Positions 15,449 to 25,930 are shown, counted from the stretch's first letter. The stretch: 64,000 nt of DNA from JASBRS01 sp964496495 (GCA_964496495.1 CAZBZU010000013.1:3749-67748); one strand, 5' to 3'. The notes: generated by a model not told the origin, from the sequence alone. Numbers and translations: made by a program.

Positions 15449-16018
15449 ATGAAACGCCTCTTCCTGATCCCCGCCGCCGTCCTCGCCCTCGCCATCCCTG
15501 CCATGGTGTCCGCAGCCGGCCTGCACCTCGGCTACCACACCGGCGCCTTCGATTTCACGGACAGCTCCATCGAGACCGGGTACATCGGCTTCACCATGAA
15601 CGGCAACCAGCTCCAGGTGAACGTCTCGAGCGCCGGCTCGATCAGCGGCATCCCGTCGATCAGCGTGGTCGGCTACGGGCCGACCACCGATGCGCTCGGC
15701 CGCGACGTCTACCCCACCTTCGGCCAGCTCGGCAACGTCACCCTCTACGGCGCCGGCGGTTGGGCGGGCATGAACGTGCTGCACGACAACGCCAAGGTCG
15801 CAACCGTCGCCAGCGACTACGTGTCGGCGCTGACCGGGTTGGGCTTCAAGGCCAAGGAGCTGTCCACCGGAACTCCGAACGTGATCGCCTACGACTTCAC
15901 CATGAACGGCAACACCCTGCACGCGGTCTTCCACCAGGCGGGCGCCGACTACTACACCGGCGCGTCGACCTCGGTCACCGCGCACCTGGCGGTGGTGCCC
16001 TCGGTGGCGTCCTCCTGA
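15449..16018 (+). CDS. Small secreted protein of unknown function
   Basis: This 189-residue protein has a classical signal peptide (MKRLFLIPAAVLALAIPAMVSAAG, cut near 22) and a strong ribosome site (AAGGAGA) 5 bases before the ATG. The mature part has no cysteine. It contains a repeated motif, IGFTMNGNQLQV near residue 49 and YDFTMNGNTLHAVF near residue 150, which suggests two related beta-rich halves. I do not recognise the family. It stands alone between hairpins on both sides, so it is probably its own transcription unit, and the strong translation signal hints at high expression in the envelope. Confidence 0.75.
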   Translation: MKRLFLIPAAVLALAIPAMVSAAGLHLGYHTGAFDFTDSSIETGYIGFTMNGNQLQVNVSSAGSISGIPSISVVGYGPTTDALGRDVYPTFGQLGNVTLYGAGGWAGMNVLHDNAKVATVASDYVSALTGLGFKAKELSTGTPNVIAYDFTMNGNTLHAVFHQAGADYYTGASTSVTAHLAVVPSVASS

Positions 16019-16034
16019 GTCCGCTCGCGATCTC

Positions 16035-16065
16035 GGCCGCGCGTCGCTGACCGACGCGCCCGGCC
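16035..16065 (+). terminator. Hairpin after the secreted-protein gene
   Basis: GCGCGTCG (16039-16046) pairs with CGACGCGC (16052-16059), and outer GGCC/GGCC pairing is possible across a CC bulge. It lies 21 bases after the stop. No T-run follows. Confidence 0.5.
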
Positions 16066-16096
16066 GGATCCCTCCCCCACGCGGCCTGCGGGCCGC

Positions 16097-16130
16097 TCGG
16101 CGCCCGGCCCCCCACGCTGCCGGGCGCCGA
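16097..16130 (+). terminator. 12-bp GC hairpin followed by CCTTTG
   Basis: TCGGCGCCCGGC (16097-16108) pairs perfectly with GCCGGGCGCCGA (16119-16130) across a 10-base loop, then a weak pyrimidine run follows. It separates the secreted-protein gene from the ccm operon and is the best terminator candidate in this stretch. Confidence 0.6.
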
Positions 16131-16218
16131 CCTTTGCAGGGCAGGCAGCAGCGGACGAGGCTCAGGGGTCCGGGTCGCCGCGACGTGCGGGGCGGAGGCG
16201 GCGCCCCGGCCGATGGGC

Positions 16219-16224
16219 GATACT
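16219..16224 (+). promoter_or_regulatory. -10 hexamer GATACT for a leaderless ccm operon
   Basis: GATACT lies 6 bases before the ATG at 16231, giving a transcript that begins at the ccmA start codon. This supports 16231 over an earlier in-frame ATG at 16213, which would lie inside the promoter. Confidence 0.45.
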
Positions 16225-16230
16225 GGCGTG

Positions 16231-16905
16231 ATGCCGGCTCCGGACGCCAGCCCCGAGGTCCCCGCCATCGCCCTCGACGGCGTGACCAAGCGCTTCGGCC
16301 GCGAGCCGGTGCTGCGCGGGCTGCGCCTGGAGATGGCTCCGGGCCGGGTGGCGGTCCTCAGGGGCAGCAACGGCGCCGGCAAGACCACCCTGCTGCGGCT
16401 GCTGGCCACCCGCCTGCGGCCCACCAGCGGGCACGGCCGGGTGTTCGGCTACGACCTGCAACGAGGCGGCGACGAGGTGCGCCGCCGGGTCGCGCTGCTG
16501 AGCGTGCTGGGCGGCAACTACGCCATGCTGACGGCACGCGAGAACCTCGCCCTCGCCGCCACCCTCACGGGCCTGCCCGACGCCGACGTCGACGGCGCGC
16601 TGGCGCACGTGGGCCTGGCACAGGTCGCCGACGTCCTCACGCGCACCTTCTCCAGCGGCATGAAGAAGCGCCTGGGGCTGGCACGGTTGCTGCTCGTCGA
16701 CGCGCCGTTGTGGCTGCTCGACGAGCCCTTCGCGGCCCTCGACGAGGACGGCAAGCGCCTGCTGGAGGACGCCCTGGCGAGCGCCCGCGCCGGCGGCCGC
16801 ACCATCCTCATGGCCTCGCACGAGCTGGAGCGCAGCTCGCGCTTCGCCGACGCCGTGCTCGAGCTCGAAGGCGGCCGCCTGCTGCGGGCCGGGAGCGGCG
16901 CGTGA
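16231..16905 (+). CDS. ccmA: Heme exporter ATP-binding subunit CcmA
   Basis: This 224-residue ABC ATPase works with CcmB and CcmC to release heme-loaded CcmE during cytochrome c maturation (System I). The Walker A is GSNGAGKTT (45-53), the signature is FSSGMKKRLGLARLL in place of LSGGQ, and the Walker B is LWLLDEPFAALD with an H-loop at MASHEL. It heads an operon in which every step of System I is present. The stop overlaps the start of ccmB (GTGA). Confidence 0.9.
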   Translation: MPAPDASPEVPAIALDGVTKRFGREPVLRGLRLEMAPGRVAVLRGSNGAGKTTLLRLLATRLRPTSGHGRVFGYDLQRGGDEVRRRVALLSVLGGNYAMLTARENLALAATLTGLPDADVDGALAHVGLAQVADVLTRTFSSGMKKRLGLARLLLVDAPLWLLDEPFAALDEDGKRLLEDALASARAGGRTILMASHELERSSRFADAVLELEGGRLLRAGSGA

Positions 16906-17579
16906 GCGACCTCGCCGCCATCCTCGCCGTCGCCCGCAAGGACCTGCTGCAGGAGGTGCGGGGGCGGGCGGTGACCGTCGCCACGCTGTTCTTCTCGGCC
17001 GTAACGCTGGTGATGATGGCCTTCGCCATCGGGCAGGACGCAGCGCTGCTGCAACGCTCGGCGCCCGGCGTGCTGTGGGTGGCGCTGGCCTTCGCCGGGG
17101 TGATCGCCTCGGCGCAGAGCTTCCAGTCCGACCTGGAGGAGGGCGCCTTCGATCAGCTGCTGCTCTACCCGGTGCCGCGGGCGTCGGTGTTCCTCGGCAA
17201 GCTGCTGGCCAACTGGCTCTACCTCACCCTGCTGGGGCTGCTGATGACGCCGGTGACGCTGGTGCTCTACGGCGCCCCGGCCGGCCCGAGAGCCTGGCTG
17301 CTGGTGCCGACGCTGGCGCTCGGCACCCTCGGCTTCGCCCTCATCGCCACCTTCTACGCCGCGCTCACCGCCAACCTGCGGGCGCGCGAGGCCCTCCTGC
17401 CGGTGCTGATGTTCCCCGTGGTGGTCCCGGTTCTGCTGGGCGCGGTGCGCGCCAGCGAAGCCACGCTGCAGCTCTCGAACGCCGCGTTGACGGGGGGTTG
17501 GCTACAATTGCTGGGTGGGTTCGACCTGGTGTACCTGGTCACCTGCACAGCCATCTTTCATCTGGTCGTGGAGGAATAG
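16902..17579 (+). CDS. ccmB: Heme exporter permease CcmB
   Basis: This 225-residue cytoplasmic membrane protein has about six hydrophobic segments and is the membrane partner of CcmA. Typical CcmB stretches are present: ARKDLLQEVRGR at the N-terminus, then FQSDLEEGAFDQLLLYPVPR, and a FPVVVPVLLGA segment near 175. It starts with a GTG overlapping the ccmA stop codon by 4 bases, so translation is coupled. A 99-base gap separates it from ccmC, the largest gap inside the operon; no strong promoter is seen there. Confidence 0.92.
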   Translation: MSDLAAILAVARKDLLQEVRGRAVTVATLFFSAVTLVMMAFAIGQDAALLQRSAPGVLWVALAFAGVIASAQSFQSDLEEGAFDQLLLYPVPRASVFLGKLLANWLYLTLLGLLMTPVTLVLYGAPAGPRAWLLVPTLALGTLGFALIATFYAALTANLRAREALLPVLMFPVVVPVLLGAVRASEATLQLSNAALTGGWLQLLGGFDLVYLVTCTAIFHLVVEE

Positions 17580-17678
17580 ACCTAGGTCGAAGCACCGGCC
17601 AGCCACATCGCTCTAGACTGGGCGGCGAGGCCTTTCGGCGCCGCGCGCGAGCGTGGCCGGGCCGTTGAAGGAGACACG

Positions 17679-18410
17679 ATGACCGATCCGCACGAGACCC
17701 GCAAGCGCCCGCCGTGGCTGCGCGCGCTGGGGCTCGTCACGCTGGTGCTGTTCGCCGTCGGCGCCTACCTGGCGCTGGTGGTGAGCCCGCCCGACGTCAA
17801 CCAGGGGCAGCTGATCCGCATGATGTACGCCCACGTGGCGGTGGCGTGGGTGTGCTTCGTGGCGGTCATCGTGACCGCCCTCTACGGCATGCTCTTCCTC
17901 TGGCAAGGCAAGCACCTCGACGACGCCCGCGCGGTCGCCAACGCCGAGGTGGCCACCTTCTTCGCTGGCCTGACGCTGCTCTCCGGCATGACCTACTCCA
18001 AGCCCACCCTCAACACCTACTGGACGTGGGACGCCAAGCTCACCCTCACCGCGCTGATGTTCGCGCTGCTGGTGGGCTACTTCGTGGTGCGCGGGCTCAT
18101 CGACGACCCCACCCGGCGCGGACGCGTCAGCGCCGTGATCGGCATCGTGGTGGCGGTGAGCCTGCCCTTCAACTACCTGGCGGCCGCCTGGTTCCGCACG
18201 CTGCACCCGACCCTCAGCGTGGCGGTGACCGGCATCCACATGGCCCCCACCATGCTGGTCGTACTGCTATTCAACGTCGGCGTCGCCGCGCTCGTCTACC
18301 TGACCTTCGTCTCCGAGCGGGTGCGCATCGCGCGGCTCGAGAGAGCCCGCGAGGAAGCGCGCGAGCGCCGTGAGCGCGGCGCCGCCGAGGGGGAGGTCGT
18401 CCGTGTCTGA
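17679..18410 (+). CDS. ccmC: Heme handling protein CcmC
   Basis: This 243-residue integral membrane protein is of the heme-handling (HemY/CcmC) family, which loads heme onto CcmE. Six transmembrane segments are visible. The Trp-rich signature appears as TYWTWDAKLT near residue 110, and the conserved periplasmic His residues are plausible in MYAHVAVAW and LHPTLS. It has a charged Arg/Glu-rich C-terminal tail. It is preceded by AAGGAGA at a good distance. Its end overlaps ccmD by 8 bases. Confidence 0.93.
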   Translation: MTDPHETRKRPPWLRALGLVTLVLFAVGAYLALVVSPPDVNQGQLIRMMYAHVAVAWVCFVAVIVTALYGMLFLWQGKHLDDARAVANAEVATFFAGLTLLSGMTYSKPTLNTYWTWDAKLTLTALMFALLVGYFVVRGLIDDPTRRGRVSAVIGIVVAVSLPFNYLAAAWFRTLHPTLSVAVTGIHMAPTMLVVLLFNVGVAALVYLTFVSERVRIARLERAREEARERRERGAAEGEVVRV

Positions 18411-18537
18411 TCTCGCTGCACACTGGCGCTGGGTGGCGCTCATCTGGATCGAAGTGGTGCTCGCCTACGGCGGCTACAGCCTCTATCTCGCCGCGCGCGC
18501 CCGCCGCGCCGAGCGCCGAGAGGACGACCGGCGTTGA
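18403..18537 (+). CDS. ccmD: CcmD, small heme exporter accessory protein
   Basis: This 44-residue membrane protein is easy to miss because of its size. It starts with GTG inside the end of ccmC and its TGA overlaps the TTG start of ccmE, so ccmC, D and E form a chain of overlapping frames. One transmembrane helix (WVALIWIEVVLAYGGYSLYL) is followed by a basic tail (ARARRAERR), matching the N-out, C-in layout of CcmD. In known systems CcmD helps release holo-CcmE from CcmC. The position between ccmC and ccmE is diagnostic even though the sequence is poorly conserved. Confidence 0.85.
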   Translation: MSDLAAHWRWVALIWIEVVLAYGGYSLYLAARARRAERREDDRR

Positions 18538-18968
18538 GCTTCCGCAAGGTCGCCTACGCCCTCCTGGGCGTCGCGGTGCTGGCCGTGGCGGGCATCATGA
18601 TCGTCAAGGCGCTGAACAACTCGCTGGTCTACTTCGTGCTGCCCAACGAGTACGCCAAGGACCCGCAGGGCTTCGCCGGCCGGCGCATCCGCCTGGGCGG
18701 GCTGGTGGAGCCGGGCACGGTGCACTTCAACGACAAGACGCTGAAGCTCACCTTCACCATCACCGACAGCATCAAGTCGTACCCCGTCAGCTACCAGGGC
18801 GCGCCGCCCGACCTGTTCAAGCCCGACCAGGGCGTGGTCGTCGAAGGCACCTTCCACAACGGGACCTTCGTGGGCAACCAGCTGCTGGTGAAGCACAGCG
18901 CCGACTACAAGCCGCCCAAACCGGGCCAGCCCATCGACGTCAACATGCTCAAACGGACGCTCCAGTAG
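18534..18968 (+). CDS. ccmE: Periplasmic heme chaperone CcmE
   Basis: This 144-residue protein is anchored by one N-terminal helix (about 7-25), with an OB-fold heme-carrier domain outside the membrane. The covalent heme ligand His is seen at residue 121 in LLVKHSADYKPP, with the conserved Tyr at 125; this is the bacterial histidine type rather than the cysteine type. The start codon is TTG, overlapping the ccmD stop (TTGA). It delivers heme from CcmC to the CcmF/CcmH lyase. Confidence 0.93.
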   Translation: MSFRKVAYALLGVAVLAVAGIMIVKALNNSLVYFVLPNEYAKDPQGFAGRRIRLGGLVEPGTVHFNDKTLKLTFTITDSIKSYPVSYQGAPPDLFKPDQGVVVEGTFHNGTFVGNQLLVKHSADYKPPKPGQPIDVNMLKRTLQ

Positions 18969-18994
18969 CGGGCTGAGCGCCGGAGAGGCAGCCC

Positions 18995-21039
<2,045 letters not shown>

Positions 21040-21043
<4 letters not shown>

Positions 21044-21126
21044 CCTGCAGGATGACCCGCAGGATGAGGCGCGGGCTGACGCGCGGGATGACGCGCAGGG
21101 TGCCAGCCGGGGGGTCGGCGGGATGA
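21040..21126 (+). CDS. 28-codon linking frame between ccmF and ccmG
   Basis: An ATG overlaps the ccmF stop codon (ATGA) and the frame ends in a TGA that overlaps the ccmG start (ATGA). The 28-residue product is made of MTRR-like units because the DNA is an imperfect 12-bp tandem repeat based on AGGATGACCCGC. Each unit carries AGGATGA, a combined ribosome site and start-stop. It may exist only to pass ribosomes from ccmF to ccmG rather than to make a useful peptide. No domain is recognisable. Confidence 0.4.
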
Positions 21127-21665
21127 GGCGCCTGATCACGGTGGTGGCGGTGGTGGCGGTGCTGGGCGGGCTGTTCCTCTACGGCCTGTTCCGCGGGCCG
21201 CCCAACCGCGACGTTCCCTCACAGCTGGTGGGCAAGCCCGCCCCGGACTTCACGCTCCCGCTCTACACCCGCTTCCAGAGCCGCTTCGGTAGCAGCTTCT
21301 CGCTCTCCGCGCACAAGGGCACGCCCCTGGTCATCAACTTCTGGGCGTCGTGGTGCAACCCCTGCTTCGAGGAGGCGCCGCTGCTGGAGTCGGCCTACCG
21401 CCAGTACCGCAGCCAGGGCGTGCTGTTCGTCGGCGTCCAGACGCAGGACCGCGGCCAGTACGACGCCGGTCGCAGCTTCATCTCCCGCTTCGGCTTCGAC
21501 TTCCCGGTGGGGATGGACAACGACAGCTCCATCGGCGTGAACTACGCCCTCTTCGGCGTGCCCGAGACCTTCTTCGTGGACCGGCAGGGGATCGTGGTCT
21601 ACAAGCAGGTCGGCCCGCTGACGCAGGCCGTGCTGGCGCGCGAGATCGAGGCGATCGTCAAGTGA
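21123..21665 (+). CDS. ccmG: Thiol:disulfide oxidoreductase CcmG/DsbE
   Basis: This 180-residue membrane-anchored thioredoxin-fold protein keeps apocytochrome heme-binding cysteines reduced. One N-terminal helix (about 4-23) is followed by PAPDFTLPLY and the active site FWASWCNPCFEEAP (Cys78, Cys81), then VPETFFVDRQG with the cis-Pro. The start is the ATG overlapping the small linking frame. Its own TGA overlaps the GTG of ccmH. Confidence 0.93.
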   Translation: MRRLITVVAVVAVLGGLFLYGLFRGPPNRDVPSQLVGKPAPDFTLPLYTRFQSRFGSSFSLSAHKGTPLVINFWASWCNPCFEEAPLLESAYRQYRSQGVLFVGVQTQDRGQYDAGRSFISRFGFDFPVGMDNDSSIGVNYALFGVPETFFVDRQGIVVYKQVGPLTQAVLAREIEAIVK

Positions 21666-22360
21666 GCGCAGCGAGGCGAACGGCGCGGCCGAACGCCCCC
21701 GCGCCGGCGCGCGAAGGGCAGGGAGTCGGCAGGCCCGGTGCCGCCGTGCTGCGGGCCGCCACCTTCGCCGTGGCGGCGTCCCTCGCCGGCCTGCCGCTGC
21801 ACGCCGGGCCGGCGCCGGCGAGACCGACGCTGGCCGCCTTCGCCCAGGCTCAGACCGGCACCACCAGCGCCACCACCGGGTCCACCGCCGGGTCCACCGC
21901 CACCACCCCCGGGAGCAACCCGGCGGCCGCCGCCTCCTCGTCGGGCGCTGCCGTCGAGATCTCGTCGCGGGCCTACGCCATCGCCGCCAAGCTGCGCTGC
22001 CCGGTGTGCACCGCGGAGTCGGTGGCGGACTCCGGGGCCGAGATCTCCGCCGAGATGCGGCAGCTGATCCAGCAGCAGCTCGACGCCGGCAAGAGCGAGG
22101 CACAGATCATCCACTACTTCACGCAGCGCTACGGCGACTGGATCCTGCTCGATCCGCCCAAGCGCGGCGTGCATCTGCTGGTGTGGTTGCTGCCGGTACT
22201 GGCGCTGCTTGGTGGCGCGGGGGGCCTGGCGCTGCTGGTGCGCCGCTGGCGCGCCGCCGCCGAGACCGGCCCTCCCGTCGACGCCGCCGCGCTCGAGCGC
22301 GTGCGGCGAGAGCTCGACGAGCGCCTGGCGCGCGCCCGTGAGAGCGAGGAGCGGGACTGA
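21662..22360 (+). CDS. ccmH: Cytochrome c maturation protein CcmH
   Basis: This 232-residue membrane-anchored thiol protein of the heme lyase has the core LRCPVCTAESVADS (Cys113, Cys116), followed by IIHYFTQRYGDWILLDPP, all typical of CcmH, and then one transmembrane helix. The N-terminal 95 residues are unusual: a signal-like hydrophobic stretch and a long Thr/Ser/Gly-rich linker before the CxxC domain. The GTG start overlaps the ccmG stop by 4 bases. The last base of its stop is the first base of the next ATG. Confidence 0.92.
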   Translation: MSAARRTARPNAPAPAREGQGVGRPGAAVLRAATFAVAASLAGLPLHAGPAPARPTLAAFAQAQTGTTSATTGSTAGSTATTPGSNPAAAASSSGAAVEISSRAYAIAAKLRCPVCTAESVADSGAEISAEMRQLIQQQLDAGKSEAQIIHYFTQRYGDWILLDPPKRGVHLLVWLLPVLALLGGAGGLALLVRRWRAAAETGPPVDAAALERVRRELDERLARARESEERD

Positions 22361-24060
22361 TGGCAACCATCGCGCTGGTGGGGGTGCTGGCCCTGGTGGC
22401 GCTGGCCTACGTGGTGGTGCCGCTGCTGGCACCGAGCCAGTCGGACCCCCTGCCCGACGAGCGCGACCCGGTGAGCCAGGACCTGGCCGAGGAGCGCGAC
22501 GCTCTGTTCCGGGCCATCACCGAGCTGCAGGATCGCGGCGACCTCTCCGAGGAGCGCCGCTCCAGCCTCGAGACCCGCTACCAGGCCAAGGCCGCCCGGG
22601 TGATGGAGGCGCTCGACGAGCGCGAGGCGGAGCTGGCCGGCCGCGCGCCTCCCACCGCCACCACCCGCCGCCGGCGCTTCCCCTACGGCGTGGTGGCGCT
22701 CTTGGCGCTGGTGCTGGTGGCCGCGGCCGTGCTGCCCACGGCGGTGCTGCCGCGCGTGGGCCCCAACGCCAACCTCACCACCACCGACACCGCCGCGGCC
22801 AGGCAGATCGACAAACTGAAGCGCGCGGCCGACCACGACCCCAGCGCCAAGAACCTGCTGGCTCTCGGCGACGCCTACTGGAACGCCCAGCAGCCCGACC
22901 AGGCCATCGCCGCCTACCAGAAGGTGGTGGCCACCGTCACCCCGGTGCCCGCCGACGCCTACAAGCGGCTGGCCGCCGTGTACCTCCAGAGCGACCTGAG
23001 CAAAGCCTACGCCTACCTGCAGAAGGCGCTGGCGGCAGCCCCGAACGATGCCGAGACCCTCTACGCCATGGGCGAGGTCGCCTTCGCCCAGGGGAACCTC
23101 GCCGACGCCCGCAGCGCCTTCCAGCGCTACCTCGCCAGCCCCGGGCACGCCAACGACGCGCAGGCGCAGCAGCAGATCCGCGAGATCGACGCGGTCGCGC
23201 CGCTGCTGGCCAAGGTCAAGCAAGACCCGAGCGAGAGCAACCTGATGGCGCTGGGGCAGGCCTACTGGCAGCAGGGCGACCAGAACCGGGCCGTGAACAT
23301 CTACGTCCGGGTGCTCACCGGGCCGAACGCCGACAACGTCACCGCCCTCAGCCGTACCGGCCAGGTGCTCTTCAGCAGCGGCCACAGCGCCGACGCCATC
23401 ACCGTGCTCAAGCGCGCGGCGAACGCCGCCGGCGGGCTCGACAAGCTCGACCAGACCTCCCTGCTGATGCTCGGCAACGCCTACTTCAGCCAGCAGCAGT
23501 ATCAGGACGCCATCGACACCTGGGACCTCTACGTCACCAAGGCGGGCGGCTCCGACAAGGCGGGGCGCGTGCCCGACCTGATCGCCAGCGCCAAGGCGCG
23601 ATTGGCGCAAGCCGGTGGGGCGGCAGCCGGCGGGGCGCAAGGCACGGCCGGCGGCGGCGCAGCGGGCGGCGCGGCGACCGGCGCGGCGACCGGCACGGTG
23701 ACCGGCACGGCGGGCAGCTCCGGCACCGCCGGCAGCTCCGGCACCGCCGGCAGCTCCGGCACCGGCGGCAGCGGCAACGCCGGCGCTTCGGCCGGCCTGC
23801 CCGGGACGGTTGCCGCCACCGGCCCCGACGGCCGCCGGCTGTTCCTCGCCAACTGCGCCACCTGCCACGGCGCCGGCGGCCACGGCGGCGCCGGGCCGGC
23901 GCTCGCCGGCAACCGCAGCGCTACCAACGCCGGCATCGTGCGCGACGCCATCCGCTACGGCCGCGGCGTGATGCCCGCCTTCCAGGCGCAGCTCTCCAGC
24001 GCGCAGATCGGCGCGCTGGTGGACTACGTCTCCAAGACCCTCGCCCCCGAGAGGCCCTGA
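22360..24060 (+). CDS. CcmI-like TPR protein fused to a cytochrome c domain
   Basis: This is a 566-residue membrane protein. Residues 1-25 are a transmembrane helix, and about 35-85 form a charged CcmI-type coiled region (EERDALFRAITELQDRGDLSEE). A second helix lies near 105-128, followed by TPR repeats from about 140 to 420 facing the periplasm. A Gly/Ser/Ala/Thr linker built on GTAGSS repeats (about 425-478) joins a class I cytochrome c domain with CATCH (499-503) and an axial Met in GRGVMPAF (538). CcmI normally only holds apocytochrome for the lyase; a built-in cytochrome is unusual. It is translationally coupled to ccmH (TGATG). Confidence 0.85.
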   Translation: MATIALVGVLALVALAYVVVPLLAPSQSDPLPDERDPVSQDLAEERDALFRAITELQDRGDLSEERRSSLETRYQAKAARVMEALDEREAELAGRAPPTATTRRRRFPYGVVALLALVLVAAAVLPTAVLPRVGPNANLTTTDTAAARQIDKLKRAADHDPSAKNLLALGDAYWNAQQPDQAIAAYQKVVATVTPVPADAYKRLAAVYLQSDLSKAYAYLQKALAAAPNDAETLYAMGEVAFAQGNLADARSAFQRYLASPGHANDAQAQQQIREIDAVAPLLAKVKQDPSESNLMALGQAYWQQGDQNRAVNIYVRVLTGPNADNVTALSRTGQVLFSSGHSADAITVLKRAANAAGGLDKLDQTSLLMLGNAYFSQQQYQDAIDTWDLYVTKAGGSDKAGRVPDLIASAKARLAQAGGAAAGGAQGTAGGGAAGGAATGAATGTVTGTAGSSGTAGSSGTAGSSGTGGSGNAGASAGLPGTVAATGPDGRRLFLANCATCHGAGGHGGAGPALAGNRSATNAGIVRDAIRYGRGVMPAFQAQLSSAQIGALVDYVSKTLAPERP

Positions 24061-24066
24061 TCGGGG

Positions 24067-24636
24067 ATGGACGACCGAGAGGGCCGGCGCGCCTTCCTGA
24101 ACTGGCTGTGGCGCCTGCCGGTGGTGCTGGCCATCGGCGGCGGGGCCGTCGGCCTCTACGAGGCGGTGCGCATCCATTTCGAGAAGGACACGCCCGCCGC
24201 CCATCCCGTGTTCGCCCCGCGCCCGCACCACCTGGTGGCAGGCGCCGCCGCCTTCGGTGCGGTATGGGACGCCGTTCCCTTCGAGCTGCCCGGGGACCGT
24301 CCCATCCCCGCCATCGTCGTCCGCCTGCCGGCCGCCATCCCCGGGGGCCTGGAGGTGCCCGCCGGCAACGGCGGCAGCGCTCACCTGGCGGGCTTCAGCC
24401 GGGTGTGCACCCACATGGGCTGCACCGTCTACCTCAACACCGATCTCAGCGCCATCCAGTTCGCCTTCAACTACCAGAGCAGGCATCCCGACCTCACCTG
24501 CCCCTGCCACCTGAGCGTGTTCGACCCTGAGCGCGCCGGCGAGGCGGTAAGCGGGCCGGCGGTGCGGCCGCTGCCGCGGGTGCAGCTTGCGCTGCAGGGG
24601 AGCAACGTGGTGGCGATCGGGCTCGAGCGCAGCTGA
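24067..24636 (+). CDS. Rieske [2Fe-2S] protein
   Basis: This 189-residue iron-sulfur protein has an N-terminal twin-basic-like start (DREGRRAFLNWLWRLP) and a single membrane anchor (about 16-33). The cluster ligands are intact: CTHMGC (Cys114, His116) and CPCH (Cys145, His148). It follows the cytochrome c fusion by 6 bases, so the two are likely partners in one electron-transfer chain, for example a cytochrome bc-type complex or an alternative complex. No cytochrome b gene lies in the window. The symbol petC would be a guess. Confidence 0.9.
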   Translation: MDDREGRRAFLNWLWRLPVVLAIGGGAVGLYEAVRIHFEKDTPAAHPVFAPRPHHLVAGAAAFGAVWDAVPFELPGDRPIPAIVVRLPAAIPGGLEVPAGNGGSAHLAGFSRVCTHMGCTVYLNTDLSAIQFAFNYQSRHPDLTCPCHLSVFDPERAGEAVSGPAVRPLPRVQLALQGSNVVAIGLERS

Positions 24637-24783
24637 CGCGGGGGCCCTTGCCGAGCGCCTCTCGGCCCCCGCCCCAAGCGTCTCCCTCGCCCGTCCGCCT
24701 GGTAACGTGTCCCACCCGAGCGCCACGGCGCCGGGTACTATCCTGACGGCATTGGGCGTGACCAGCCCGTAGGGAGGCGCACC

Positions 24784-25905
24784 ATGAGCAACCTCAGCAG
24801 GCTGCAGGAGTTCGGGCAGTCCGTCTACCTGGACGAGATCCGCCGGAGCTGGCTGACGAACGGCACCCTCGCGGCCCTGATCGACGAGGACGGCCTTCGC
24901 GGCGTCACCTCGAACCCGGCCATCTTCCACAAGGCCATCGCCGAGAGCCACGACTACGACGACGCCGTGGCGGACCTCGCGCGCAGCGGCGCCACCGTCG
25001 AGCAGGCCTACGAGGAGCTGGTGGTCTCCGACATCCGCGGCGCCTGCGACCTGTTCCGGCCCGTCTACGACGCCTCCGACGGCCGCTATGGCTACGTTTC
25101 GCTGGAGGTCTCCCCCCGCCTGGCGCACGACACCGACGGCACCATCCACGAGGCGCGCCACCTGTGGGAGCGCCTGGGGCGCCCCAACGCCTTCATCAAG
25201 GTGCCCGGCACCGCGGAGGGCCTCCCCGCCATCCGCCAGCTGATCGGCGACGGCATCAACGTCAACGTCACGCTGCTCTTCGGCCTGGGCCGCTACCGCG
25301 ACGTCACCACGGCGTACCTCGCCGGCCTCGAGGACCGCGCCAAGGCGGGTGGCGACATCCGCCGTACGGCGTCGGTGGCGAGCTTCTTCCTCAGCCGCAT
25401 CGACGTGATGCTCGACCCCATGCTGGAGAAGCTGCAGCACCAGGGCGGGCCGCGCGCCGCGCTGGCGGGCGAGCTCCACGGCGAGATGGCCGTCGCCAGT
25501 GCCAAGCAGGCCTACGCCGTCTACCAGGAGGTCTTCTCCGGCGCCCGCTTCCGCGCGCTCGAGGCGTCCGGCGCCCGCTCGCAGCGGGTGCTGTGGGCCT
25601 CGACCAGCACCAAGAACCCGGACTACTCCGACGTGAAGTACGTCGAGCCCCTGATCGGCCCCGACACCATCAACACCATGCCGCGCGAGACGCTCGACGC
25701 CTACCGCGATCATGGCCGGCCGGCCGCGCGCGTCACCGACGATCAGCAGGCGTACGGCGAGAAGCTCCGCCGGCTGGCCGATCTCGACATCGACCTGGAC
25801 GAGATCACCCAGGCGCTCGAGGACCAGGGCGTCGACAAGTTCATCAAGCCTTTCGACCAGCTGATGCACACCCTGAAGGACGCGCTCGGCAAGGCGCCGG
25901 CCTGA
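24784..25905 (+). CDS. tal: Transaldolase
   Basis: This 373-residue cytoplasmic enzyme of the non-oxidative pentose phosphate pathway transfers a dihydroxyacetone unit from sedoheptulose 7-phosphate to glyceraldehyde 3-phosphate through a Schiff base. Diagnostic motifs: GVTSNPAIF (about 40-48), the catalytic lysine in AFIKVPGT (Lys139), and SVASFFLSRIDV. Its length matches the long, actinobacterial and cyanobacterial-type transaldolases. A GGGAGG site precedes the ATG, and a 147-base upstream gap with TACTAT near 24735 may hold the promoter. It converges on surf1. Confidence 0.95.
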   Translation: MSNLSRLQEFGQSVYLDEIRRSWLTNGTLAALIDEDGLRGVTSNPAIFHKAIAESHDYDDAVADLARSGATVEQAYEELVVSDIRGACDLFRPVYDASDGRYGYVSLEVSPRLAHDTDGTIHEARHLWERLGRPNAFIKVPGTAEGLPAIRQLIGDGINVNVTLLFGLGRYRDVTTAYLAGLEDRAKAGGDIRRTASVASFFLSRIDVMLDPMLEKLQHQGGPRAALAGELHGEMAVASAKQAYAVYQEVFSGARFRALEASGARSQRVLWASTSTKNPDYSDVKYVEPLIGPDTINTMPRETLDAYRDHGRPAARVTDDQQAYGEKLRRLADLDIDLDEITQALEDQGVDKFIKPFDQLMHTLKDALGKAPA

Positions 25906-25930
25906 GCGGCGGCGTCCAGCAGGAGATCCC

